From NCBI GenBank assembly GCA_016185525.1, contig JACPNK010000004.1, positions 17,712 to 74,816 of the forward strand: a stretch of DNA of 57,105 nt. The letters are read 5' to 3'. Both the position numbers and the translations under genes were made by a program. A model generated the notes under the pieces. It did no database searches, was not told the DNA's origin, and saw only the letters and a list, made by a program, of their open reading frames with translations. How positions within the stretch are numbered: position 1 is the stretch's first letter; every line of letters starts with the position of its first letter. This DNA is from Candidatus Yanofskyibacteriota bacterium. Lineage in GTDB: Bacteria; Patescibacteriota; Minisyncoccia; 2-02-FULL-40-12; IGHO2-12-FULL-4. Positions 28,019 to 36,951 of this stretch are shown here, in pieces.

Positions 28019-28562
28019 ATAATTTCTTAATCTGCAAAAAGTCCAATTCAACCGGTGTCTCTCTGCCAAACATCGTCACTAAGACCTTGATTCTGCCACG
28101 CTCTTCATCAACTTCCGAAACTCTGCCGTCAAAGTCCTTGAACGGACCGTCTGTAATTTTGACGTTATCGCCTACCACAATATCAAACTTATACTTGGGC
28201 TCGTCCACGCCCGTTCTTTTTATGAGGGCCTCGGCCTCCTCTTTTGACAAAGGTGTCGGAATAACACCGGCGCCGATAAAACCGGTAACGTTCGGCGTGT
28301 TTCTGACGACATACCACGAATCATCGGTAACAATCATCTCAACCAAAACATAACCCGGAAAAATTTTTTCTTCAACCGTCTCTCTCTTACCGCCTTTTAT
28401 TTTTATCTTTTTCTCCTTGGGCACCAAAACATTAAAAATCTTGTCTTCATACCCTAAAGACTCAATACGCTGTCTCAAGCCGTTGGCAACATTATCCTCA
28501 TAACCTGAATAAGTATGTATAGCATACCAATGTTTTTCCCCGGTTGTAGCTTGCTTTGCCAT
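28017..28562 (-). CDS. nusG: Transcription termination/antitermination protein NusG
   Basis: KHWYAIHTYSGYEDNVANGLRQRIE, FPGYVLVEM, NVTGFIGA. Confidence 0.97.
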   Translation of the reverse strand: MAKQATTGEKHWYAIHTYSGYEDNVANGLRQRIESLGYEDKIFNVLVPKEKKIKIKGGKRETVEEKIFPGYVLVEMIVTDDSWYVVRNTPNVTGFIGAGVIPTPLSKEEAEALIKRTGVDEPKYKFDIVVGDNVKITDGPFKDFDGRVSEVDEERGRIKVLVTMFGRETPVELDFLQIKKL

Positions 28563-28573
28563 TTTTATTAAAC

Positions 28574-28740
28574 TCAGCGTAGTGTCTGTTGCTTTTGGAG
28601 GCTCTGAAAGCTGTGGATTGCATGGTTGCGAGCAGTATAATGTTGCAAAGCAACTGCGAGCAAATCCACAGCTTTCAAAGAGTGCAGCTTTCCCGCTGGG
28701 GAAAGCAAACGTCCGGAAAAAGTAACAGACACGAAGCTGA
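28574..28740 (+). ncRNA. Structured element, copy 2 (secE-nusG spacer; orientation assigned by similarity to copy 1)
   Basis: UCAGC-GUA-GUGUCUGUUGCUUUU ... AAAAGUAACAGACAC-GAA-GCUGA; inner GAAAGCTGTGGATT/AATCCACAGCTTTC and GCAGT-ATAATGTTGC...ACTGC. Confidence 0.55.
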
Positions 28741-28743
28741 CCA

Positions 28744-28926
28744 TTATCTTAAAAATATTTTGTTCAACAGAAAAGTAAAAACAGCATCTAGGCCGCCTAA
28801 AAATGCCGCCACAAACAAACTTAAACCAATCACAATACTTGTGTATTTTATAGTCTGCTGTTTTGTCGGCCAGTCTACCCGGCCCAATTCACCTCTAACG
28901 TCTTTAAGAAAACCAGGAACATTCAT
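28744..28926 (-). CDS. secE: Preprotein translocase subunit SecE
   Basis: FLKDVRGELGRVDWPTKQQTIKYTSIVIGLSLFVAAFLGGLDAVF. Confidence 0.92.
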   Translation of the reverse strand: MNVPGFLKDVRGELGRVDWPTKQQTIKYTSIVIGLSLFVAAFLGGLDAVFTFLLNKIFLR

Positions 28927-29012
28927 TTTTTCTATTTTAAAACCCCTCGCGGGGGCTTATTTAATTAACCCCAGTATAGCACCCGGCAAACCATAAAGTC
29001 AAGTTTACGTTA

Positions 29013-31091
29013 TTATACATCTAGGTTTTTGACATTCTTAGCGTGAGTCTGGATAAATTTCTTTCTTGGCAAAACTTCACTGCCCATAAGAGTGTCAAAA
29101 ACTTCGTCAGCTAATTCGGCATCCTTCATGGTGACCTGAAGCAAGACCCTATTTTCCGGATTCATCGTCGTTTCCCAAAGCTGTTCGGGGTTCATCTCTC
29201 CAAGACCCTTGTATCTCTGCAGAATGATTCCCTTCAATTTGGCGGGACTCTCTTCAAACGCTTCAATTTCTTCTCCGGCTTTTCCGTTAATTTCACTAAC
29301 CTCCCATTCTCCCTTTTTTATTTTTTGAGCTTTTTCAGCCGGCATAAGTTCTTTCGAAATCTTTTCTTTCGCTTCGTCGTTATAAGCATATCTTACCTCG
29401 CTACCCTTTTGCAAACGGTACAGCGGCGGCTGGGCGATATAGATATGCCCGGCAGAAATTAACTGCGGAAAATATCTGTAAAACAAAGTCAAAAGCAGAG
29501 TACGAATATGCGAACCATCGCTATCAGCATCAGTCATAATAACAACTTTGTGATAACGCAATTTTGTGAGGTCAAACTCCTCGGCAATAGCAGTACCGAT
29601 GGCAATAACCAGCGATCGGATTTCTTCGTTGGCCAGCATTTTGTCCAAACGAGCTTTTTCTACATTTAAAATTTTACCCCGCAAAGGAAGAATGGCTTGG
29701 GTTCTGCGACTTCGACCTTGGGTTGCGCTTCCGCCGGCTGAATCACCCTCTACAATAAACAGTTCCGATTCTGACGGATCACGACTGGAACAATCTCGTA
29801 GTTTGCCCGGCAAAGTGAAGCCCTCCATAGCGCCTTTACGAATAACTGTCTCGCGAGCGGCTTTAGCGGCAATTCTAGCTTTGGAGGCCAAAATCACTTT
29901 TTCCAGCATCCCGCGGGCATCTGAAGGATTTCTTTCCAGCCAGTCAGGAATCTCCACGTTTAAAACACCCTCCACCGCCGTCCTGGCTTCGGGATTGCCC
30001 AACTTGGCCTTGGTTTGTCCCTCAAATTGCGGCTCTCTTAATTTTACGGAAACAACAGCAGTTAAACCCTCTCTGATATCGTCTCCGGTCAAATTTTCGT
30101 CTTTATCTTTGAGATAGCTGTTTTTGCGCGCGTAGTCATTCAAAGCTCTGGTGATAGCCGAACGAAAACCGGTAATGTGCATACCGCCTTCTAATGTGTG
30201 AATATTGTTGGCAAAGCCCATTTCTTTGCCTTGAATATCATCAGTGTATTGAAAACCGACTTCCACCTGCATATCTTCCAAATCTTTGGAAACATAAAAA
30301 ATGTTTGGATGCTTCGCTTCCTCCTTGCGGTTCAGGAAATATTTTATGTAAGAAACCACGCCGCCTTCAAAGTAGAAGCCATGGCTCAAGAAAAAAGTTG
30401 ACTCTTCGTTATTTTCTGGCCTAACAGATTTTATAGGCAAACGCTCGTCGGTGATATTGATCTTAACCCCCTTTATCAGATAAGCCTGCTGGCGCAAGTG
30501 AGTAATAATTTTATCCCAATCCCAGTTAATTTCTTTAAAAATTTCCGGATCAGGCTGAAAAGTTACCGTTGTCCCAGTCTTATTGGTCTTACCAACTTTT
30601 TTAACCGCCGCCAAAGGTTTGCCTCGTTTGTATTCTTGGGCAAAAACATCCGGTTTGCGGTTGACTTCCACTTTCATCCAAGAAGACAAAGCGTTGACCA
30701 CAGACAAACCGACACCATGCAAACCGCCGGAAACTTTGTAGGCCGAATGGTCAAACTTACCGCCGGCGTGAAGCATGGTCGCCGCCACCTCCAAAGCTGA
30801 CTTTTTAATCTTGGGATGAGTATCCGTAGGAATACCACGGCCGTCGTCTGATATGCGCACCTGGTTTTCGGGCAGAAGAGTTACGGTGATATTTTTAGCG
30901 TGACCGGCGAGAGCTTCATCATATGAATTGTCAAAAATTTCCCACAATAAGTGGTGCACGCCCTCTGCGCCGGTTGAACCGATATACATACCCGGTCTTT
31001 TCCTGACCGGTTCCAAACCCTCCAAAACATCTATATCAGCGGCTGTGTAGCCGCCTTTTTTTCCGCCAGCCGGCGGACTTTTTTCTGCCAT
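29013..31091 (-). CDS. gyrB: DNA gyrase subunit B
   Basis: VLEGLEPVRKRPGMYIGSTG, EGDSAGGSATQGRSRRTQAILPLRGKILNVEKAR. Confidence 0.97.
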   Translation of the reverse strand: MAEKSPPAGGKKGGYTAADIDVLEGLEPVRKRPGMYIGSTGAEGVHHLLWEIFDNSYDEALAGHAKNITVTLLPENQVRISDDGRGIPTDTHPKIKKSALEVAATMLHAGGKFDHSAYKVSGGLHGVGLSVVNALSSWMKVEVNRKPDVFAQEYKRGKPLAAVKKVGKTNKTGTTVTFQPDPEIFKEINWDWDKIITHLRQQAYLIKGVKINITDERLPIKSVRPENNEESTFFLSHGFYFEGGVVSYIKYFLNRKEEAKHPNIFYVSKDLEDMQVEVGFQYTDDIQGKEMGFANNIHTLEGGMHITGFRSAITRALNDYARKNSYLKDKDENLTGDDIREGLTAVVSVKLREPQFEGQTKAKLGNPEARTAVEGVLNVEIPDWLERNPSDARGMLEKVILASKARIAAKAARETVIRKGAMEGFTLPGKLRDCSSRDPSESELFIVEGDSAGGSATQGRSRRTQAILPLRGKILNVEKARLDKMLANEEIRSLVIAIGTAIAEEFDLTKLRYHKVVIMTDADSDGSHIRTLLLTLFYRYFPQLISAGHIYIAQPPLYRLQKGSEVRYAYNDEAKEKISKELMPAEKAQKIKKGEWEVSEINGKAGEEIEAFEESPAKLKGIILQRYKGLGEMNPEQLWETTMNPENRVLLQVTMKDAELADEVFDTLMGSEVLPRKKFIQTHAKNVKNLDV

Positions 31092-31141
31092 AAGTTGAGT
31101 AAATTTAACTCTCTAATTATATCAAATTTAAAAACAAAAAC

Positions 31142-31176
31142 AAGTCAGGCACTTTTTGAAAAAGTGCCTGACAAGC
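31142..31176. terminator. Strong hairpin between pheS and gyrB
   Basis: GTCAGGCACTTTTTGAAAAAGTGCCTGAC perfect palindrome. Confidence 0.55.
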
Positions 31177-31206
31177 CAAAAATAGACCTGTTTTAAGTTA
31201 ACTTAT

Positions 31207-32337
31207 TTATCTAATTTCCGCTCCAAACTGCTTAGCAGTTTCCCGGTAAATTTTTTCCTGAATCGGGTCAATTTCACTTGTCTCTAAAGTCCTTTCGTTT
31301 GAACGATATGTTATCCTGTAAGTATAACTCTTTTTGTCAGCGCCGAATTTTTCGGCGTTTTCGTAGCTGTCCAGCAACTTAACTTCTTCCACCAAATTAC
31401 CTCCCAAGTCCCTGATTAAATCAAAATAATTATTAGGCACGAAATCTTTTTTAACTACAAAAGAGATATCGCGGGTTATGGCCGGATATTTTGAAACCTC
31501 TCTATATTTTTTTCCGAGTTTTAATTGTTTTTTAACCCTTTCGTCTTCCGACCACAAAAGCCTAATATCGGGCAAATCCATGCTGGCCATAGCCAACCTC
31601 TCTAAACCAAAACCAAAGGCCCAGCCGTGATAGCCGGTTAAACCAAAATTTGCCAAGACGCTTTTTCTGGCCATGCCGGACCCTAACATTTCCATCCATT
31701 GCCCGTTTATCTCCGCCTCCATCTCAAAGCTTGGGTCGGTGTATGGGAAATTGTGCTCGTAGAAACGAAAATTAACGTCGCCGAAAATACTTTTGGCTAT
31801 TTCCGAAAGCGCATTTTTTAAATCATCGGGAGTAATTTTTACTTTATCGTCGGGACCGATATAGAGTCCGCCGAATTGATGAAAGACATTCATGTGTTTT
31901 CTGTCTATCTCATCTTTGCGGTAAACTTTTCCATGACACAGCACTCCTAAAGTTTCTTTATTCTCAATTCTCTTCTTAATCGTCTCGTCATTTAAATAAT
32001 AGTACCAAAAAACTGTATCGTGAGTTCTAAGAACATGATTTTCATCAATATAGTAAGTGTCCGATTTACTGCGGGCGGGATGGCCTTCGGGCATATTGAA
32101 AAGGTCAAACAAAATATGAGTGGAAACGATTTCTGGTACTTTAATAATGTCAAATCCATCCAAACTTTTGACTTTAGATGCCCGGTCAACAATTTCTTTT
32201 AAGGGACTCCCTTGTGTCCGCGACAAATCCGGCATATTCAAAAAGCGCTTCAAGCGAAGCCCTTCTGCATCCTGCCGACTTTCCAATTCTTTTTTTATCT
32301 TCTCCTCTTCTTTTGAATCTATAACGATTGTCTTCAT
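31207..32337 (-). CDS. pheS: Phenylalanyl-tRNA synthetase, PheS catalytic core fused to C-terminal FDX-ACB domain
   Basis: FDLFNMPEGHPARSKSDTYYI, GWAFGFGLERLAM, then YPAITRDISFVVKKDF...YRSNERTLETSEI (FDX-ACB). Confidence 0.92.
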   Translation of the reverse strand: MKTIVIDSKEEEKIKKELESRQDAEGLRLKRFLNMPDLSRTQGSPLKEIVDRASKVKSLDGFDIIKVPEIVSTHILFDLFNMPEGHPARSKSDTYYIDENHVLRTHDTVFWYYYLNDETIKKRIENKETLGVLCHGKVYRKDEIDRKHMNVFHQFGGLYIGPDDKVKITPDDLKNALSEIAKSIFGDVNFRFYEHNFPYTDPSFEMEAEINGQWMEMLGSGMARKSVLANFGLTGYHGWAFGFGLERLAMASMDLPDIRLLWSEDERVKKQLKLGKKYREVSKYPAITRDISFVVKKDFVPNNYFDLIRDLGGNLVEEVKLLDSYENAEKFGADKKSYTYRITYRSNERTLETSEIDPIQEKIYRETAKQFGAEIR

Positions 32338-32377
32338 ATCGGAGTCTTGTAAATGAGTTTAGCAATATTTGCTAAAC

Positions 32378-32680
32378 TCATAAATACCTTCTAGTAAAAA
32401 ATAGGCTAAAAATTAAAATTGTAGTCAATAGCCCCCACCAAAAAGACGACTTAAAAGCTTCGTTAAAAGGTTGTCTTTTAGACCAAAGACAGCGGATAGA
32501 CAGAAATACAAAGCTAAAAATTCCCCACAAAGCTATAAAAAAAGAAACAAAGAAAATGGCTTTTTCCAACTCACCTGTCTCAAAAGGGTCTACCTTGAAA
32601 ATTATTATGCCAAGCGCCGCTACGGCAAAAATTGTAGCAACAACAACACCGCTAAACAAGGTTCTGTCTCCAAAGATCAT
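32378..32680 (-). CDS. Small membrane protein
   Basis: 100 aa, three hydrophobic segments. Confidence 0.6.
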   Translation of the reverse strand: MIFGDRTLFSGVVVATIFAVAALGIIIFKVDPFETGELEKAIFFVSFFIALWGIFSFVFLSIRCLWSKRQPFNEAFKSSFWWGLLTTILIFSLFFTRRYL

Positions 32681-32937
32681 GCAAAGATTCTAGCAAAAAA
32701 ATTTATAAAAAAACAGTCGCTTATCCGACTGTTTCAGTAGACGACACCGAGATAAAGCGGAGGAACAATGCTGTGAAAAATATCGCGAGATTCATTTTCT
32801 GACAAAATCTTCTCCTTTTTAAAACAACCCAACCCCCGCGAATATACTTCAAAAAAAACAAAAGTGGCAAGAGTAGCGCAAAGATATGAGGGATTACTAA
32901 CGCAACAAAAAAGCCGACTTGTTAGTCGGCATGGTTA

Positions 32938-33255
32938 CTATAACTCTACAACCGTAACCCCACATCCAGGAGGAGCATTTTTATTAAACTCATCCTCCGT
33001 CACAGAATTTATTAGTTCACGAGCTGTTAAAGGATTGAAAAGTTCTTTCAAGGGAAATAGTTTTCTAACCTCTTTCCCTGTGGGGCTATCCTCGGCTTTC
33101 AGGCCAACGGTAGCCACGCCACCATCTACTGAAACCAATTTGTAAGTAATCGGGTCGTCTGGATGAGCAACCGTCTTACCAGGAAGCAACCCCTTCTCTT
33201 GAGCGACTTTTTGGGCTCTTCGAACAGCCTCTGCGACAATGGTTTTGTCGTTCAT
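32938..33255 (-). CDS. Hypothetical protein
   Basis: 105 aa ORF in accessory block; flanked by a GCCGAC/GTCGGC terminator hairpin (~32907-32930). Confidence 0.65.
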   Translation of the reverse strand: MNDKTIVAEAVRRAQKVAQEKGLLPGKTVAHPDDPITYKLVSVDGGVATVGLKAEDSPTGKEVRKLFPLKELFNPLTARELINSVTEDEFNKNAPPGCGVTVVEL

Positions 33256-33285
33256 ATTTTTTCTCTTTTTTTAAGAAATAACAAA

Positions 33286-33314
33286 ACAATATCACATCGT
33301 GGTAGCATTGTCAA
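33286..33314 (-). promoter_or_regulatory. Promoter of the 32938-33255 gene
   Basis: Minus strand TTGACA-17 nt-TATTGT. Confidence 0.65.
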
Positions 33315-33349
33315 TTTAGTTTTGGAAATTAAAAAGCGGCTATTCACCG

Positions 33350-33553
33350 CTAAAAAGATGGCTTGCCCTGATCCTTATCACATAAATCAATTTGAGCATC
33401 TGATATTGAGTCTAGATTTGGAACAGAAGAAATATGTTTTTCGCAAAACCAATTCTTACATTTACCGCACTGTTTCAGCTTATCTGATGTTATATCTTCA
33501 CGACATTGGTAACAGTAGCCATCCTGTTGAGTGTTTGCCCTGAAAGTTGCCAT
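33350..33553 (-). CDS. Small zinc-finger-like protein
   Basis: CYQC...CGKCKNWFCEKH cysteine pairs. Confidence 0.65.
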   Translation of the reverse strand: MATFRANTQQDGYCYQCREDITSDKLKQCGKCKNWFCEKHISSVPNLDSISDAQIDLCDKDQGKPSF

Positions 33554-33774
33554 TCTTCCGACCCCCCCTAAATATTAAACAACTAAAAAGTAAAATATAC
33601 CCAATCGGTGTATTTTACAAGATGCCAACTTTGTCTCATTTGTACATTCGGCCTACTGACCTCAGTACTTCCTCACCTTCGTTCGTCAGTTGCGGGGGGC
33701 TTAGTTGGCATTTGTTAATACCGAGTATCAAAAGAAATTTATCAGTTTGCGGGTTTATAAAATAAAACAGAGCT

Positions 33775-34296
33775 TTATGCTCTGATGTTTTTGATGAAAT
33801 CTCTAACATTGTTCGGAAGATAGCCGTCAACCGCTTCATTATTAAGAATTAATTCCCTGACGGCAGTAGAACTCATATGAAAGTGTTCTTGTCTGGCAGG
33901 TAAATAGATCGTAGTAAGACTTGGCGCAATCTGTTTATTAATCAAAGACATTTGAAACTCATACTCAAAATCCATTGTCATTCGTAAGCTTCTAACAATA
34001 AATTTTGCGCCTATGGACTCTGCAAAACGCACAAGTAAACCGCTAAATTGAGACAATTCAACGTTCGGAAACTTATTGGCTAGTTTCATCATTTCTGACC
34101 TTTGCTCCAAAGTGAACATTGGCTTCTTGGTTGGATTAATACCAACTGCCCAAATAACCTTGGAGAATATCTGTGAGGCATCCCCTACCACATCAAGATG
34201 TCCATTGTGAACTGGATCGAACATTCCCGGGTAAATTGCAACTGTGTGTTGTTCCATTTCAGCCTCCCTTACAATAAGAATTTGATAACAAGCCAT
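33775..34296 (-). CDS. coaD: Phosphopantetheine adenylyltransferase (likely start at MEQHTVAIYPGMFDPVHNGH)
   Basis: AIYPGMFDPVHNGHLDVV, SSTAVRELI. Confidence 0.92.
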   Translation of the reverse strand: MACYQILIVREAEMEQHTVAIYPGMFDPVHNGHLDVVGDASQIFSKVIWAVGINPTKKPMFTLEQRSEMMKLANKFPNVELSQFSGLLVRFAESIGAKFIVRSLRMTMDFEYEFQMSLINKQIAPSLTTIYLPARQEHFHMSSTAVRELILNNEAVDGYLPNNVRDFIKNIRA

Positions 34297-34667
34297 AAGC
34301 TCAAAAGATGAAATGTGTTATCAGTTACAGCGTAAACAAGTGACGTAAAAGCAACATCAAATTCTCTGTATTGATCTTTGGAAAGATATGCGGCTTCAAA
34401 TGTTCTGCCCTTAATAAATTTTAACCAGACAGATGCAAGCGACCAGCGATCTATTATCCAGTGAGGAATAAAAATTACCAGCCAGACCCAAACATTGGAT
34501 GTCCAGAGCATCAAACCAACTGATACTGTGTAAGTAATGACATGCCGAGAACAGGCCTCAATGCCGAGCCAACCTTTGGCCGATTTGTTTAAGGCCATAT
34601 ATTTTGTTTGAAAAAGATAATCACCGATTAAGTGTCCCAGAAGAGCAAGAATGAATAATTCTGCCAT
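34269..34667 (-). CDS. DUF3307-like membrane protein
   Basis: LLGHLIGDYLFQTKYMALNKS. Confidence 0.75.
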   Translation of the reverse strand: MAELFILALLGHLIGDYLFQTKYMALNKSAKGWLGIEACSRHVITYTVSVGLMLWTSNVWVWLVIFIPHWIIDRWSLASVWLKFIKGRTFEAAYLSKDQYREFDVAFTSLVYAVTDNTFHLLSLWLVIKFLL

Positions 34668-34741
34668 TTATTCTTCTCCTAATTTTCAAGTTGCTAAGTA
34701 AAAACAAAATACCACGAAATTGGTATTTTGTAAATATCTTG

Positions 34742-34830
34742 TTGCGGGGAGGGTTTGGTTTCGCCTCTCCTTCGGACCCCGGCAAAAACCCGGGGAGCCC
34801 AATAACGGCTCCCTTCAAATCCCACTTTCT
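34742..34830 (-). repeat. Branched hairpin element B ending in CCCTCCCCGCAAC, followed (minus strand) by an intrinsic terminator
   Basis: Outer stem GGGTTTG/CAAAtCCC, inner GGGAGCC/GGCTCCC and CCCCGG/CCGGGG; shares GAGAGGCGAAACCAAA..CC with element F. Confidence 0.6.
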
Positions 34831-34985
34831 ACAAAATTAAGAAAACTAAAAGCACCCTTCGATAAACTCAGGGCACTTTTAGTTTTCTTATGTTGCGGAA
34901 CTGTTACGTTGGCATCAAGTAATACTAAATATCAAGATCAAGGAAATCTATCAGTTTAGTTTTGCAAATTAAAAAGCGGGCGAGA

Positions 34986-35177
34986 TTATCGCACCGCTGG
35001 TCGTTCCCTAGCTAATTTATTGTAAACTCTAGGGCGATGTATTTTTAGATGTTCCAATAACTCAGACCAACTCAATTCATTCTTGTGCATAGTAAAAAAT
35101 TTCTCAATATCAAGACGAGAATGATGTCTATTCCTGACAAAACTATTGACCATTGACCACTGCTCAAGCTCATTCAT
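34986..35177 (-). CDS. Small hypothetical protein
   Basis: 63 aa ORF with own promoter. Confidence 0.55.
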   Translation of the reverse strand: MNELEQWSMVNSFVRNRHHSRLDIEKFFTMHKNELSWSELLEHLKIHRPRVYNKLARERPAVR

Positions 35178-35217
35178 TATCCATACCTCTTTTTCAAGAA
35201 ACTAAAAACCGTGCCTT

Positions 35218-35246
35218 ATGATAGCATGGCTTTAGTTGGATGTCAA
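35218..35246 (-). promoter_or_regulatory. Promoter of the 34986-35177 gene
   Basis: Minus strand TTGACA-17 nt-TATCAT. Confidence 0.65.
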
Positions 35247-35371
35247 CATTCCTTGGTTGCGGGGACAATCAATCGTTGGAACCACTTTAGCATGCAAAAG
35301 ATTGGTAGAAAAGGTGTTTAAGTATTACTTGAGAGAAAAATAAAAGAGGCTTTATGCCTCGATTTTTACTA

Positions 35372-35740
35372 TTATCTTTTGAAGTTTTCAGTAACTTCTT
35401 TGAATATGTTTGCGGTAGAGAAATGGTGACCGTCCACAAGTTCAACAATCTTGTCTTTTTGCGGATGGTTGTAGATGTAATTTTCACTATTACACTTAGG
35501 ACACACAATATCGCAGGTTTCAGTCTTGCTATAATTCCAATAATCTCCGCCAGTACACGAATATGGCTCTACGTACCATCTGTCTTGAATAAAAGACCAA
35601 GTACCCAATCTACTTTTTTTGTGGCACTTAACATACTTTACTAAAATCCTTTGAATTACTTGCAGTTTTTGTTTCAGAACGCCAACTCTATCATTATCTA
35701 ACTTATCCAGTTGACGCTGAAGTGTTGTGATAACAGCCAT
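35372..35740 (-). CDS. Hypothetical protein with zinc-binding cysteines
   Basis: 122 aa; CDIVCPKCNSENYIYNHP. Confidence 0.65.
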   Translation of the reverse strand: MAVITTLQRQLDKLDNDRVGVLKQKLQVIQRILVKYVKCHKKSRLGTWSFIQDRWYVEPYSCTGGDYWNYSKTETCDIVCPKCNSENYIYNHPQKDKIVELVDGHHFSTANIFKEVTENFKR

Positions 35741-35911
35741 TAAAACTCTCCCAAGTTCTTAAATTTCTAATCAGAATATTAGTATTTTAAATCACTGCAG
35801 TCAACGTCCTCATTGTCACTCACGACACTTGTCCGTCCGAAGCCTTGACGAAGAAGGATTCACCAGGTTCACTATCTTTAAAGTTTTGAAGGAAGATGAT
35901 AGTATCTGAAA

Positions 35912-36544
35912 ATGCCATACATTTTGTTAGATGAATCTGGTGATTTGGGATTTTCTTTTAGGAAGGGCTCTTCTAAGTTTTTTATTGTTACTATAATTTT
36001 CACTGAATCAAAGAGAAATTTGGAGAAAATTGCCAGAAGAGTTCATAAGACATTAAGGAAGAAGTTTAAGAAAGTCGGCGTTTTGCATGCCTACAAAGAA
36101 GCATCGATAACTCGACAGAGGTTACTAAAAGATTTAGCGAAAACAGACTGCGGTATTTTGTTGGTAATTTTAAATAAAAAAAAGGTTTTTACAAAGTTAC
36201 AAGACGAAAAGTCAGTTTTATATAACTATGTTACGAATATTTTATTGGAGCGCTTAATGAATAAGAAGCCTATCCCTATTGATAAACCCATTATTCTTAT
36301 TGCCGCTCAAAGAGAAACTAACAAATTCCTGAACGAAAATTTTAAGAGTTATTTGTCTAAACAAATTAACAATAATCACAAAATTTCACTAAAGGTAGAG
36401 ATTGCTACTCCAGCGGAAGAGAAGTCGTTACAAGTAGTTGATTTTGCTTCTTGGGCGATATTTCGTAAATATGAGTTCGGAGATGATAGTTACTATAATT
36501 TGGTCAAAGTGAGAATTATCGAGGAAGCATCACTTTTCCCCTAA
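35912..36544 (+). CDS. DUF3800 family protein
   Basis: MPYILLDESGDLGFSFRKGSSKFFIVTIIF ... LQVVDFASWAIFRKYE. Confidence 0.85.
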   Translation: MPYILLDESGDLGFSFRKGSSKFFIVTIIFTESKRNLEKIARRVHKTLRKKFKKVGVLHAYKEASITRQRLLKDLAKTDCGILLVILNKKKVFTKLQDEKSVLYNYVTNILLERLMNKKPIPIDKPIILIAAQRETNKFLNENFKSYLSKQINNNHKISLKVEIATPAEEKSLQVVDFASWAIFRKYEFGDDSYYNLVKVRIIEEASLFP

Positions 36545-36832
36545 AAACAAGGCCCCGCCGCTTGAATGAGACGCCTTACGGTATCCCAACGGTGAGGTCT
36601 TACTTGTTAATCCTATTGTATCACAATATAGGTCCGTAATGCAAATTCTGTTGATAAAGTTAGAACCGCTCTTAAAGGATTCAAAAAAACAAGCATTTCC
36701 TTGAAGGAAACGTATACTTACATTTCTGAAGAGCAAATAAATATAGTATCTGAAAGTTCTAGGTTAGAACTTTCAAGTAATGGCGTGGATAAAAGAAAAG
36801 AAGGCATTTCGGTGCCTTCTTTTCCGTCTCTG

Positions 36833-36951
36833 TTGCGGGGGGAGGATTTGGTTTCGCCTCTCGTCGGCTTCCGCCTCCTCGAGCTAACCACCGCCTCGCG
36901 TCCCGACTCCCCGAAAGGGTCGTCGGGACAAGCTCCGGCGTTCAAATCCTC
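36833..36951 (-). repeat. Branched hairpin element F ending in a copy of the tRNA-fMet 3' end, followed (minus strand) by a terminator
   Basis: TTGCGGGGGGAGGATTTG (36833-36850) identical to tRNA-fMet 37041-37058; outer stem GAGGATTTG/CAAATCCTC 9 bp perfect; inner GTCCCGAC/GTCGGGAC. Confidence 0.7.

Noticed and set aside
33636-33839. 67-aa ORF NKCQLSPPQLTNEGEEVLRSVGRMYK
   Set aside because: Overlaps coaD 3' end and a hairpin spacer element; looks like translation of repeat spacer.
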